Positions 41,563-49,976 of a stretch of DNA of 64,000 nucleotides are shown piece by piece. The notes under the pieces were generated by a model. It had not been told where the DNA came from and made no database searches. It saw only the letters and a list, made by a program, of their open reading frames with translations. The stretch comes from Blautia sp. (GTDB lineage: Bacteria > Bacillota > Clostridia > Lachnospirales > Lachnospiraceae). Where the stretch lies: the NCBI GenBank assembly GCA_017459635.1, contig JAFUCO010000098.1:1-64000 (forward strand), in the 5' to 3' direction. A program made the translations under genes and the position numbers. Every line of letters begins with the position of its first letter. The first letter of the stretch is position 1.

Positions 41563-42357
41563 ATGAGTATTTTGAAAGAAATCGCTGATAAGACCGCCGA
41601 AAGAATAGCTCTTGAAAAGGAAGGAACGGATATCCATATCCTCCTGCAGCAGATAGAGGAGCGTAAGGAAAACGAAAATCACGTAAGGTCTTTTCTGGAT
41701 GCTGTTAGGAAGGATACGATGTCTTTTATATGTGAAGTTAAGAAGGCATCTCCTTTTGAGGGGGTTCTTGCGGATAAGTTTCCCTATCTTGAAACAGCCG
41801 AGGAATACGAAGCTGCAGGAGCAGATGCAGTATCCTGTGTGACCGAGCCGTTTTATTATGAGGGATCGGACCAGTACCTGTGGGAAATAGCCGGAAGGAT
41901 CCATCTTCCGGTCCTGCGAAAAGACTTTGTTATCGACGAATATATGGTGTATCAGGCGAGAGCCCTTGGAGCCTCGGCAATAACACTGTACTGCGGCATT
42001 CTGGATGATGCGCAGATGAAAAGCCTTTATCAGCTTTCGACATCGCTTTCCATGGACACGGTTTTTGAAGTGCGCGATGAAAAAGAGCTTCAGAGGGCGA
42101 CTGACTGTGACGCCAGGATAATCGGAATACTGAACAGGGATATGGAAAGCTGTGAGGCGGATATCACCCGCAGCATTCGTCTGCGTTCCCTTGTTCCTGA
42201 GAATACAGTCGTTATTTCGGAGGGCGGAGTCAGGGCACCGGGGGACATCAGGCGAATACATGAAGGCGGTATAAGAAGCGTGCTTATCGGCGAAATGATG
42301 ATGCGAAGCACTGATAAGGCGAAAACTCTTACACAACTGAGGACAGCATATGAATAA
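41563..42357 (+). CDS. Indole-3-glycerol-phosphate synthase-like protein, divergent
   Basis: A 264-residue TIM barrel of the TrpC family. FICEVKKASPFEGVLADKF corresponds to the phosphate/substrate loop (Glu58, Lys60), PVLRKDFVIDEYMVYQARAL to the Lys strand (Lys120), VFEVRDEKELQ to the catalytic Glu (Glu169), and LIGEMMM to the phosphate site. Two usual active-site residues differ: GINxR reads GILNR (Leu190 where Asn is expected) and ESG reads EGG (Gly221). No other trp genes are near. It could be a weak or repurposed synthase. The gene overlaps the next by eight bases. Confidence 0.82.
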   Translation: MSILKEIADKTAERIALEKEGTDIHILLQQIEERKENENHVRSFLDAVRKDTMSFICEVKKASPFEGVLADKFPYLETAEEYEAAGADAVSCVTEPFYYEGSDQYLWEIAGRIHLPVLRKDFVIDEYMVYQARALGASAITLYCGILDDAQMKSLYQLSTSLSMDTVFEVRDEKELQRATDCDARIIGILNRDMESCEADITRSIRLRSLVPENTVVISEGGVRAPGDIRRIHEGGIRSVLIGEMMMRSTDKAKTLTQLRTAYE

Positions 42358-43273
42358 AAGATTATTCTTTGTGTTCAACCCGAAGGCCGGAAAGGGGCAG
42401 ATAAGGACGAGCCTTGTTGATATCCTTGACATATTCAACAAGAGTGATTACGAAGTCATTGTCTATGCGACACAGCGGCCCCGGGATGCCTATGAGAAAA
42501 CAAAATACTATCAGGATAAAGTGGATATCATAGTATGCAGCGGCGGGGACGGCACGCTTGATGAGGTCGTTACAGGCCTTATGGAGACACACAGCAGGAC
42601 CAGGATCGGGTATATTCCGGCGGGTAGCACGAATGATTTCGCCAACAGCATGTTCATGCCAAAGACAATGATCGGGGCTGCACGCAACATAATGGAAGAA
42701 GTGGTGTATCAATGTGATGTCGGAAGATTCAACCATCAGACATTCGCATATGTCGCTGCATTCGGCATTTTTACGGATGTATCATATCAGACCGACCAGG
42801 ATATGAAAAACATACTGGGGCACGGGGCATATGTCCTCGAGGGTGTGAAGCGTCTGTTTGACATTCAGTCATATCATCTGAGGGTGGAGTCGGCAGAGCT
42901 AAATGTTGAGGGCAATTTCATCTACGGGATGGTGACCAACTCGAGGTCGATAGGCGGTTTCAAGCATCTGACAGGCAGGAATGTGGATATGGATGATGGG
43001 CTCTTTGAAGTCACACTGATCCGCATGCCGGGGAATCCGATGGAGCTTCAGGAGATAATCACAGCACTTCTTACTGAAGAGGATAATACAGACCAGATCT
43101 ATTCTTTTAAGACATCACGCATCAAATTCACCTGCAATGAACCTCTTGCATGGACCCTTGACGGGGAATTCGGCGGGAATCATCTAGAGGTGGATATTGA
43201 GAACAAACATAAAGCACTGAATCTACTTCTCAGAAGCACCAAGGAGGATGAATGGATCAGTTTACGGACGTAA
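42350..43273 (+). CDS. Diacylglycerol kinase-family lipid kinase (YegS-like)
   Basis: A 307-residue DAGK-catalytic protein. FVFNPKAGKGQ is the nucleotide loop, CSGGDGTLDEVVTGLM the G-G-D-G-T motif, IGYIPAGSTNDFANSM the following loop, and DDGLFEVTLIR the second domain signature with LAWTLDGEFGG near the end. It phosphorylates diacylglycerol or another lipid at the membrane. It starts inside the TrpC-like gene and overlaps glnN by 22 bases, so the three are translated from one message. Confidence 0.88.
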   Translation: MNKRLFFVFNPKAGKGQIRTSLVDILDIFNKSDYEVIVYATQRPRDAYEKTKYYQDKVDIIVCSGGDGTLDEVVTGLMETHSRTRIGYIPAGSTNDFANSMFMPKTMIGAARNIMEEVVYQCDVGRFNHQTFAYVAAFGIFTDVSYQTDQDMKNILGHGAYVLEGVKRLFDIQSYHLRVESAELNVEGNFIYGMVTNSRSIGGFKHLTGRNVDMDDGLFEVTLIRMPGNPMELQEIITALLTEEDNTDQIYSFKTSRIKFTCNEPLAWTLDGEFGGNHLEVDIENKHKALNLLLRSTKEDEWISLRT

Positions 43274-45366
43274 AGGGATTATTTGGCTGTGACGTTTTCA
43301 ATGATTCTGTCATGCAGGAGCGTCTGCCAAAAAAGGTTTACAGAGAACTGAAGAGGACGATAGAAGAGGGGAAGGACCTTTCTCCCGAGACAGCAGATGT
43401 TGTAGCACATGAGATGAAGGAGTGGGCGATCGAAAAAGGGGCTACGCACTACAGCCACTGGTTTCAGCCCCTGACAGGAGTCACGGCTGAGAAGCATGAT
43501 GCTTTTATCACAGCTCCGATGGAGAACGGAAAAGTACTTCTTTCGTTTTCCGGAAAGGAACTGATAAAAGGAGAGCCGGACGCGTCTTCTTTCCCTTCCG
43601 GAGGGCTGCGTGCTACTTTTGAAGCCAGAGGATATACCACGTGGGACTGTACTTCGCCAGCCTTTGTGCGCCATGACGCAGCCGGGGCAACACTGTGCAT
43701 CCCGACTGCTTTCTGCTCTTATACAGGCGAAGCGCTGGATCAGAAGACACCGCTTCTGCGTTCCATGCAGGCTATTAACACGCAGGCTCTCAGGCTGATA
43801 CGCCTGCTGGGCAATACAACTTCTAAAAAAGTAATTCCATGTGTCGGAGCCGAGCAGGAATATTTTCTTGTGGATATAAAACACTGGGAGCAGAGGAAAG
43901 ACCTTATATATACAGGGCGCACTTTGTTCGGAGCAATGCCGCCCAAAGGTCAGGAGATGGACGACCATTATCTGGGTACGATAAGGCAGAGGGTCTCTGC
44001 CTACATGCGCGAGGTAAACGAGGAGTGCTGGAAGCTGGGTGTCCCGGCAAAGACACAGCACAATGAAGCCGCGCCCGGACAGCATGAGCTGGCACCCATT
44101 TATGAACCGGTCAACCTGGCTGCGGACCACAATCAGATGATGATGAGGATACTCAAGAAAGTAGCCTCCAGACACGGACTGAGGTGCCTTCTGCACGAGA
44201 AGCCTTTTGCGGGGGTAAACGGGTCCGGCAAACACAACAACTGGTCATTGTCGACGGATGACGGGATTAATCTGCTTGAACCGGGTGCCGCGCCGCATGA
44301 TAATGTACAGTTCCTGCTCATCCTTGCCTGCATTCTTAAAGCGGTAGATGAGCATGCGGAGCTGCTCCGTGAATCAGCCGCAGATGTAGGAAATGACAAC
44401 AGGCTCGGAGGAAATGAAGCCCCTCCGGCGATAATCTCGGTGTTTGTGGGAGAACAGCTGGAGGATGTGCTGGAACAGCTTTACAGTACAGGCACGGCCA
44501 CCCGCAGCATCGGCAGGACAAAAATGAACACAGGTGTAGATGCCCTGCCGGACTTCATGAAGGACGTGACGGACCGCAACAGGACATCACCGTTTGCTTT
44601 TACCGGGAATAAGTTTGAATTCCGTATGCCGGGTGCGAGGGACTCAATATCATTCTGCAATGTAGTGCTCAACACCATAGTGGCAGATGCGTTCCGGGAA
44701 GCCTGCGATGTTCTCGAAGCTTCCGAGGATATCGACCTTGCGGTTCATGACCTGATAAAGAAATATGTGACAGAACACAGACGGATCGTTTTCAGCGGCA
44801 ACGGGTATGCGCCTGAATGGCCGGAGGAGGCGAAAAGAAGAGGACTTCCGAACCTTCCTTCCATGGTCGACGCCATCCCTGCGCTGACCACCGAAAAGAC
44901 TATAAGGCTGTTTGAGTCATTTAAGGTCTTTACAAAGGCCGAGCTTGAATCGCGTTCGGAGATACAGTACGATATCTATTCAAAAGTGATCAACATCGAA
45001 GCCCGCACCATGATCGACATGGCAGCCAAGCAGTTTATACCGGCAGCAGTGAAATATACGACCGTGCTGGCGGATTCGATCAATTCGGTAAAGGCGGCAG
45101 GGGCTTTTGAAACACCTGTACAGCTTGAGCTGCTCCGCAGGACTTCGGATGACCTGAAGGACCTCAACAGCGCAATGAAGCATCTGAGCGCCCTGGTCGA
45201 AAGACTGCCGTCCTGCCGGGAAGGCAGGGAGAGGGCGGAGTTCTGCCGTACACTTCTTGTTCCCGCCATGGAGTCGCTTCGAAGGCCGGTAGACCGCCTG
45301 GAGATGATAGTCGATAAGGAAATGTGGCCGATGCCGTCATATGGAGACATGATTTTTGAAGTATGA
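43252..45366 (+). CDS. glnN: Glutamine synthetase type III
   Basis: A 704-residue GSIII. It makes glutamine from glutamate, ammonia and ATP. Family stretches seen are HYSHWFQPLTGVTAEKHDAF, VGAEQEYFLVD, KTQHNEAAPGQHELAPIYEP, GSGKHNNWSLSTDDGINLLE and NRTSPFAFTGNKFEFRMPGA; the C-terminal domain is complete. CAAGGAGG lies before ATG 43252. The upstream overlap with the lipid kinase gene is unusual for glnN, and a CdaR-type regulator follows. No glutamine riboswitch or GlnR site is evident. Confidence 0.97.
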   Translation: MDQFTDVKGLFGCDVFNDSVMQERLPKKVYRELKRTIEEGKDLSPETADVVAHEMKEWAIEKGATHYSHWFQPLTGVTAEKHDAFITAPMENGKVLLSFSGKELIKGEPDASSFPSGGLRATFEARGYTTWDCTSPAFVRHDAAGATLCIPTAFCSYTGEALDQKTPLLRSMQAINTQALRLIRLLGNTTSKKVIPCVGAEQEYFLVDIKHWEQRKDLIYTGRTLFGAMPPKGQEMDDHYLGTIRQRVSAYMREVNEECWKLGVPAKTQHNEAAPGQHELAPIYEPVNLAADHNQMMMRILKKVASRHGLRCLLHEKPFAGVNGSGKHNNWSLSTDDGINLLEPGAAPHDNVQFLLILACILKAVDEHAELLRESAADVGNDNRLGGNEAPPAIISVFVGEQLEDVLEQLYSTGTATRSIGRTKMNTGVDALPDFMKDVTDRNRTSPFAFTGNKFEFRMPGARDSISFCNVVLNTIVADAFREACDVLEASEDIDLAVHDLIKKYVTEHRRIVFSGNGYAPEWPEEAKRRGLPNLPSMVDAIPALTTEKTIRLFESFKVFTKAELESRSEIQYDIYSKVINIEARTMIDMAAKQFIPAAVKYTTVLADSINSVKAAGAFETPVQLELLRRTSDDLKDLNSAMKHLSALVERLPSCREGRERAEFCRTLLVPAMESLRRPVDRLEMIVDKEMWPMPSYGDMIFEV

Positions 45367-45581
45367 TGTGAAAAATGCGGCTGATGCCGTCATATGGAGA
45401 TCTGCCGCCGGATTTGTTTTGTCGTGATGTTTTGATAAAAAAGCAGAACATTCTGATTGCCTTTTGGTAAAAAAATATAAAATACCTCTTTTAATTTTGG
45501 TGATATTGTATTAAAATGTACTTAAAACTTAGAGTTTAGTAAGTATCTGTACAATATGCTAACAAGAAGGGGTTAAATTAA

Positions 45582-46670
45582 ATGATATCAAATCAGGTTT
45601 TGCAGAATACAGTGGAAGGCCTCAGGGATATTTCCAGGACAGAGCTTTGCGTGCTGGATACCGACGGCAAGGTTCTGGCGTCAACATTTGGTGATTTTAC
45701 TTTTCAGCCTTCTGATATTCAGGCTTTTGTCGATTCGCCGGCTGAGAGCCAGCTGGTACGGGGATGTCAGTACTTTAAGGTGAGCGACGGATATAATCTT
45801 GAATATATCCTCGCAGTACGCGGTGATGATGAGGACAGCTATATGGTAGGCAAGCTGGCGGCATTCCTGCTTCAGAGCCTTGCTGTTGCCTATAAGGAAC
45901 GTCTTGACAAGGACAGCTTTATCAAGAACCTGCTGCTTGACAACCTTCTGCTGGTGGACATATACAACCGTGCCAAGAAGCTGCATATCGATGCCGAGAA
46001 ACGCAGAGTTGTAATGGTCATCGAGATGAACCAGGAACGCGACCACAGCACAATAGAGTCTGTCAGGAACTTCTTCGGCAGCAAGAGCAAGAGCTTTATC
46101 ACTGCCGTTGATGAAAGCAGCATAATAATCGTCAAAGAACTTGAAGATGATGAAACCTATGCGGAGGTAGACAAAGAAGCCGCAGCGGTCTATAAAGCAA
46201 TGAACTTCTCCCTTGGTGAGGGTGTTCATATGGCCTATGGAACTATTGTAGGGGAGCTTAAAGAGGTTTCAAGATCCTATAAGGAAGCCAGAATGGCGCT
46301 CGATGTAGGCAAGATCTTCTTCGCGGACAAAGAGATCATCGCATACAGCTCTCTCGGCATCGGACGGCTTATCTATCAGCTGCCGATACCGCTGTGCAAG
46401 ATGTTCATCAAGGAGATCTTTGAGAATAAATCCCCGGATGATTTTGACGAGGAGACGCTGATAACGATCGACAAATTCTTCGAGAACAGCCTGAACGTAT
46501 CCGAAACCTCCCGCCAGCTGTACATCCACCGGAATACTCTTGTATACCGCCTTGACAAGCTGCAGAAGAGCACCGGCCTTGACCTGAGAGTGTTCGAGGA
46601 CGCCATAACCTTCAAGATTGCGCTGATGGTAGTAAGATACATGAAATATATGGAAGCGCTGGATTTCTGA
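45582..46670 (+). CDS. CdaR/PucR-family transcriptional regulator
   Basis: A 362-residue regulator. The N-terminal 130 residues resemble the sugar-diacid sensing domain (LQNTVEGLRDISRTELCVLD, TDGKVLASTFGDF). The middle is a GGDEF-like CdaR region, and the C-terminus is the HTH_30 domain (FFENSLNVSETSRQLYIHRN then TLVYRLDKLQKSTGLDL). Relatives respond to glycerate, glucarate or purine signals. Its target is not known; the nearest candidates are glnN upstream or distant genes. A 215-bp AT-rich leader precedes it. It ends in a strong terminator. Confidence 0.85.
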   Translation: MISNQVLQNTVEGLRDISRTELCVLDTDGKVLASTFGDFTFQPSDIQAFVDSPAESQLVRGCQYFKVSDGYNLEYILAVRGDDEDSYMVGKLAAFLLQSLAVAYKERLDKDSFIKNLLLDNLLLVDIYNRAKKLHIDAEKRRVVMVIEMNQERDHSTIESVRNFFGSKSKSFITAVDESSIIIVKELEDDETYAEVDKEAAAVYKAMNFSLGEGVHMAYGTIVGELKEVSRSYKEARMALDVGKIFFADKEIIAYSSLGIGRLIYQLPIPLCKMFIKEIFENKSPDDFDEETLITIDKFFENSLNVSETSRQLYIHRNTLVYRLDKLQKSTGLDLRVFEDAITFKIALMVVRYMKYMEALDF

Positions 46671-46702
46671 GAACAGCTTCCGACAGTTATATAAAGGCAA
46701 AG

Positions 46703-46742
46703 AAACAGGGGGTCTGCCATGAAGAGCAGACCCCCTGTTTTT
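46703..46742 (+). terminator. Intrinsic terminator after the cdaR-type gene
   Basis: AAACAGGGGGTCTGC (46703-46717) and GCAGACCCCCTGTTT (46726-46740) form a perfect 15-bp stem followed by T residues. Confidence 0.92.
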
Positions 46743-46755
46743 GAGCAAAAAATAA

Positions 46756-46771
46756 AGCTGGAAAAGGGACT
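46756..46771. other. Candidate attachment site, distal end of the tRNA-Thr element
   Basis: AGCTGGAAAAGGGACT matches AGCTGGAAAAGAGACT at the tRNA-Thr 3' end (52144-52159) at 15 of 16 bases in the same orientation. The integrase gene ends about 130 bases inside this site. Direct repeats of a tRNA 3' end flanking an integrase gene are the usual mark of site-specific insertion. Confidence 0.75.
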
Positions 46772-46897
46772 TTTTATGGCATATCGTTTAGTACGAAAGA
46801 GCATGAAACTCAGCAAAATCAGTACCTCCTATATCTGGCAGGAACATATTCCACACTATCCCGTGATACATTTCTGCTCCCTTTTTGCTCCTTGATT

Positions 46898-47983
46898 TCA
46901 CCCAAGGAGCCGAATCTTGTCGACCTTCTCACGATCCCTTTCCTTCTGCTTTTCCGTAATATGAAGATAGATCTTCTTTGTCACATCACTCCCCTCATGA
47001 CCGACCCTGCGACTGATCACGTCCAAAGAGACGCCCTGTTCGGCAAGAAGCGATACATGCGTGTGTCTGAGTGCATGCGGTGAAATACGATGGTTGATAA
47101 TTTTTGCGCTCTGTCTTTTCAGAAACACATCATAAGCGGGATAGGCGAAGTCAAACAGGAACTTTGTACTTCGATAACCCTTCTCAAACTGATCAATCTT
47201 CTTTTCTTTGCGAAGTGCCTTGATAACAGGCAGCAGCTCCTCCTGGATGAAAACCTCTCTGTTTCCCGCGCCAGTTTTGGCAGTGTCAGACACAGATCCA
47301 TCACGCAGCACCAGGGTTTTATTTACGATGATACACTCGCCGACATCTGAATCCTGAAGAGCCATCGCCTCGCCGATCCGCAGGCCCGAGAGTGCCAGAA
47401 ACTGCGTCAGGAGTTTCCACTTGTAAATCTCCATTCCGTCGAGCAGTGCCTTCAGCTCCTCGCTTGTCAAATACTTGTCCTCAATCCTTTCCTTACGATT
47501 ATCTGGCCAAGGCTTCACTTTATCCAGGTATAAAATATTTTCCACGTAATCGTTCTGATATGCCCATCTGAGCATTTTTTTAATATGGCCGAGGTAAGTA
47601 TTCCTGGTGGTGTTTTTTGACTTCGCCTTTTCCAATGATTGGATGATATGCCTGGCCGACAATTTGTTTGCTTTGACATCATTCCCCAGGGCAGCAACTA
47701 CGAGCGGGATCACTGATTGGTCACGTTGGTATGTCTGCGGTCTCTTTGTATTCTGCTGATGCGCAAGATATAGGCTGCACAGCTCTGATAATGTGATCTC
47801 TTGATCCGGACAGGCATCCTGCAGCTTTTCAACTCTGACCCTCAGCTGCTCCGCTGCGGCTTTTCTGGCCTTTGCAGTGTCTTTGTCAAGAGTAACGGAA
47901 ACAATCTTAACCTTTCCCGTAAGAAGATCTTTGTATCGCTCACGGGCTTTGTATTTACCTGATGGCAATGCCTCAATCCACAT
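46898..47983 (-). CDS. Tyrosine-type site-specific integrase
   Basis: A 361-residue phage integrase. The N-terminal AP2-like arm-binding domain is MWIEALPSGKYKARERYKDL, a SAM-like core-binding domain spans about 60-160, and the catalytic domain has Arg202 (SGLRIGEA), Lys236, His303 and Arg306 (PHALRHTHVSLLAEQG), His329 (VGHE) and nucleophile Tyr339. All catalytic residues are present, so it should be active. AGAAAGGAGGA precedes the ATG. It lies at the distal end of a 5.4-kb element whose other end is the tRNA-Thr gene. Confidence 0.95.
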   Translation of the reverse strand: MWIEALPSGKYKARERYKDLLTGKVKIVSVTLDKDTAKARKAAAEQLRVRVEKLQDACPDQEITLSELCSLYLAHQQNTKRPQTYQRDQSVIPLVVAALGNDVKANKLSARHIIQSLEKAKSKNTTRNTYLGHIKKMLRWAYQNDYVENILYLDKVKPWPDNRKERIEDKYLTSEELKALLDGMEIYKWKLLTQFLALSGLRIGEAMALQDSDVGECIIVNKTLVLRDGSVSDTAKTGAGNREVFIQEELLPVIKALRKEKKIDQFEKGYRSTKFLFDFAYPAYDVFLKRQSAKIINHRISPHALRHTHVSLLAEQGVSLDVISRRVGHEGSDVTKKIYLHITEKQKERDREKVDKIRLLG

Positions 47984-48008
47984 AAAAGTCCTCCTTTCTT
48001 ATTGCGGA

Positions 48009-48114
48009 GGATTCCCGGATATGGTAGAATAGCCATATCATTAGGAGCCTGCAAACCTGACTCCGGGAATCCTGATGATTTGCCGCTCATCCTGACCAGC
48101 AGCAAGGTGAGCGG
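48009..48114. other. Structured leader upstream of the integrase gene
   Basis: GGATTCCCGGA (48009-48019) pairs perfectly with TCCGGGAATCC (48062-48072) around an inner ATATGG/CCATAT hairpin, and CCGCTCA (48083-48089) pairs with TGAGCGG (48108-48114). On the minus strand this is the integrase leader; on the plus strand the second stem is followed by TTTT. It may be a regulatory RNA, or integrase/excision binding sites. No protein is encoded. Confidence 0.5.
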
Positions 48115-48164
48115 TTTTGAATTTTGTATATTTTGCTGAAAAGTAAAAATTTGAAAGCATGATG

Positions 48165-48194
48165 TTGACAGTAAAAAAAATAAAGGTGTATTAT
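48165..48194 (+). promoter_or_regulatory. Sigma-A promoter of the small RNA
   Basis: Consensus TTGACA (48165-48170), an 18-base A-rich spacer and TATTAT (48189-48194). No gene with a start codon follows; the next signal downstream is a terminator about 110 bases on. Confidence 0.75.
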
Positions 48195-48200
48195 TACATT

Positions 48201-48311
48201 ACCGGAAGGGAATCCCTTTGTCTGGTCGATAGCTGAGATACGATTGAAAAATTAAGCGTGCTTTGTGTACGTCGCCTCAGTTGGGAAAGAGCCACAAAAG
48301 TGGCTTTTTTT
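48201..48311 (+). ncRNA. Putative small structured RNA paired with a DUF3800 gene
   Basis: Between a consensus promoter and a perfect terminator lies a stretch of about 110 bases without an open frame. Predicted pairings are CCGG/CTGG closing AAGGG/CCCTT; CTGAG (48233-48237) with CTCAG (48276-48280); an inner CGTGC/GTACG hairpin; and the terminator AGCCAC/GTGGCT followed by a T-run. It is convergent with the DUF3800 gene, whose stop lies five bases past its end. RNA motifs named after DUF3800 have been reported beside such genes in other bacteria, which supports this reading; I cannot test which class it would belong to. The 5' end is inferred. Confidence 0.65.
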
Positions 48312-48315
48312 CGTT

Positions 48316-49056
48316 TTATGGTAAAATCATCACAAACTGGGCAATTTTACTTAACTCTTCATAAATATTCTTATTGTTCTCAAGAGCATCTATCGCTTCT
48401 CTTCGTATAGTTCCCGCCATTAAGTCTGCGGCCTGCACTACATAGCTGTTGGCAGAATCTATATAAGACACATCGATTGATAAGTCACCATAGATAATAG
48501 GAGGAAAAATAGCAGAATAATTGTAATTGGAAATCCCATACTTTAACTCCTCCATCAAGCCATCATGTAGATTGTAATATCCATTGCTTTTCGTACTCTG
48601 TTCATCTATATTTATGATGATTTTTAATGAATCCCAAGGATTGATACTGTTACTCTGAATAAGCCGTTTTACAATGGTTTTTATCATCCTTCGTAATGAA
48701 TAATCAGAGAACCGGCCTCTGGCAGCTTTATCATTTATAATATGGCCATAAACTTTTTGATTATTAATCACAAGAGCAACGACATAATACTTCTTTAAGT
48801 AGTTCATAATTCTACGCTTATGTTTTGATTCGATATTAGTGTTTTTTATCTCTGGACAAGAATGATTGCAATTATTTCTGTGATCGCAGTATTTGCATTT
48901 TATTGAATCAATGATAGATCGATATTGAGTAATGAACTTGTCTTTTTCTGCTTTGGAGAAAAAGACAAGGCCACCATATACTGATATTTTTTCTTTTGTC
49001 GTTAACTTTCCTGAATCGTCAAGATTTATGTATATCTGCTGTTTTTCGTCCTGCAT
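48316..49056 (-). CDS. DUF3800 protein
   Basis: A 246-residue protein with the DUF3800 opening strand IYINLDDSG (Asp13, Asp14), YGGLVFFSK, central acidic residues (IIINIDEQSTKSNGYYNLHD), and the C-terminal SANSYVVQAADLMAGTIRRE where an Asp completes an RNase H-like acidic set. A Cys cluster CKYCDHRNNCNHSC (Cys53, 56, 62, 66) may hold zinc. The family is of unknown function, often on mobile elements and next to small structured RNAs, and is suspected to be a nuclease. GGAGG lies upstream of the ATG. It sits between the small RNA and a remnant of a second repressor gene. Confidence 0.85.
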   Translation of the reverse strand: MQDEKQQIYINLDDSGKLTTKEKISVYGGLVFFSKAEKDKFITQYRSIIDSIKCKYCDHRNNCNHSCPEIKNTNIESKHKRRIMNYLKKYYVVALVINNQKVYGHIINDKAARGRFSDYSLRRMIKTIVKRLIQSNSINPWDSLKIIINIDEQSTKSNGYYNLHDGLMEELKYGISNYNYSAIFPPIIYGDLSIDVSYIDSANSYVVQAADLMAGTIRREAIDALENNKNIYEELSKIAQFVMILP

Positions 49057-49071
49057 CTCTCCTCCTCTTTT

Positions 49072-49114
49072 ATCTCACCGCACTCTGAAACGCGACCGCC
49101 TTCCCCAGCATGTG
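49072..49114 (-). pseudogene. 3' remnant of a second LexA/CI-type repressor gene
   Basis: The 40 bases 49075-49114 match 49982-50021, the 3' end of the intact repressor gene, at 38 positions. On the minus strand it reads MLGKAVAFQSAVR then stop, against VLGKAVAFQSAVK in the intact gene. Only this tail remains, directly upstream of the DUF3800 ribosome binding site. Confidence 0.85.
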
Positions 49115-49150
49115 TTTTTATCAATCTGACACAATGGCATTTATAAGAGC

Positions 49151-49963
49151 CTATTTTTCTTCTATCAGTTTATTATTCTGGCTGGTAAGCGCAGACTTTC
49201 CGGTTTGTCTTTCCAACTGTTCCCGTGCTGTTTTTGCTATACTGCCACCTTTTCTGGCAACGAACCGGCTCTCCTCCAGGCCTTGAGGATTATCCGCCTT
49301 GGAAATTTCAGTGGTGGATACCTCGGCCAGCATATTAAGGGCGAGTTCGATATTTGACATATTATCGCGCAGATTCTCTTTCTTGAGCCCCTTATATTTC
49401 TTGTACTCCTGCGCGGTCATTCCAGACCATGTCTTGTACAGCTCATTTGTCAGAATTCCATATCCTGCACCTTCAACCCCTGAACGTTTCCACTCATCCG
49501 TTAGCTCCTTACGCATTTCTATGGTACGGAGTCGTTGATTAATCCACTCATCCGATCTTCCATGTCTACGGTAATAATCGACTGCCCTTTCGATAGCTAA
49601 CTCTGGATCCGCGATTTCATCCAATCGTTCGCTACCAACCTTAGCCAGCCATTGTTTGAAAGGTTCTGCTTTTGGAGAAGGTATGGATTGGATAATGCGA
49701 AGGAGCTGTTCCGTATTAGCAACATCGGTTTTATAGTGTTTACCGTCTTTTGGAGATTTGAGTTTCAGTTGGTTACAGTTTGTAACCGACTCATTGCCTT
49801 CATTGATCAGCCTCTTTTTGAGAACCTTCCAGTAATTATTAGGATTTGAACTTTCTGTCAACACTCCAACCACATCAACAACAGAAAAATACCATTCTTC
49901 CTCTTCCTCGTTCCACGCTGTTCTTATTTTGGTGTCTTCGAATAATTTCAGCTCACCTTTCAT
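49151..49963 (-). CDS. Bro-N / DinD-like protein
   Basis: A 270-residue protein. The N-terminal domain IRTAWNEEEEEWYFSVVDVV followed by NNYWKVLKKRL is the Bro-N (phage antirepressor) fold, and QLLRIIQSIPSPKAEPFKQW continues it. The C-terminal ESRFVARKGGSIAKTAREQL then ERQTGKSALTSQN resembles DinD (DNA damage-inducible protein D). It is encoded 13 bases after the repressor gene on the same strand. A role as antirepressor or damage-linked regulator of the element is likely. Confidence 0.85.
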   Translation of the reverse strand: MKGELKLFEDTKIRTAWNEEEEEWYFSVVDVVGVLTESSNPNNYWKVLKKRLINEGNESVTNCNQLKLKSPKDGKHYKTDVANTEQLLRIIQSIPSPKAEPFKQWLAKVGSERLDEIADPELAIERAVDYYRRHGRSDEWINQRLRTIEMRKELTDEWKRSGVEGAGYGILTNELYKTWSGMTAQEYKKYKGLKKENLRDNMSNIELALNMLAEVSTTEISKADNPQGLEESRFVARKGGSIAKTAREQLERQTGKSALTSQNNKLIEEK

Positions 49964-49976
49964 TTAATCATCTCCT

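Noticed and set aside
43279..44235. Minus-strand frame of 318 codons
   Set aside because: Antisense to glnN, whose family motifs are unambiguous.
47842..48105. Minus-strand frame of 87 codons over the integrase start
   Set aside because: It overlaps the integrase N-terminus in another frame and the structured leader; no start site or family.
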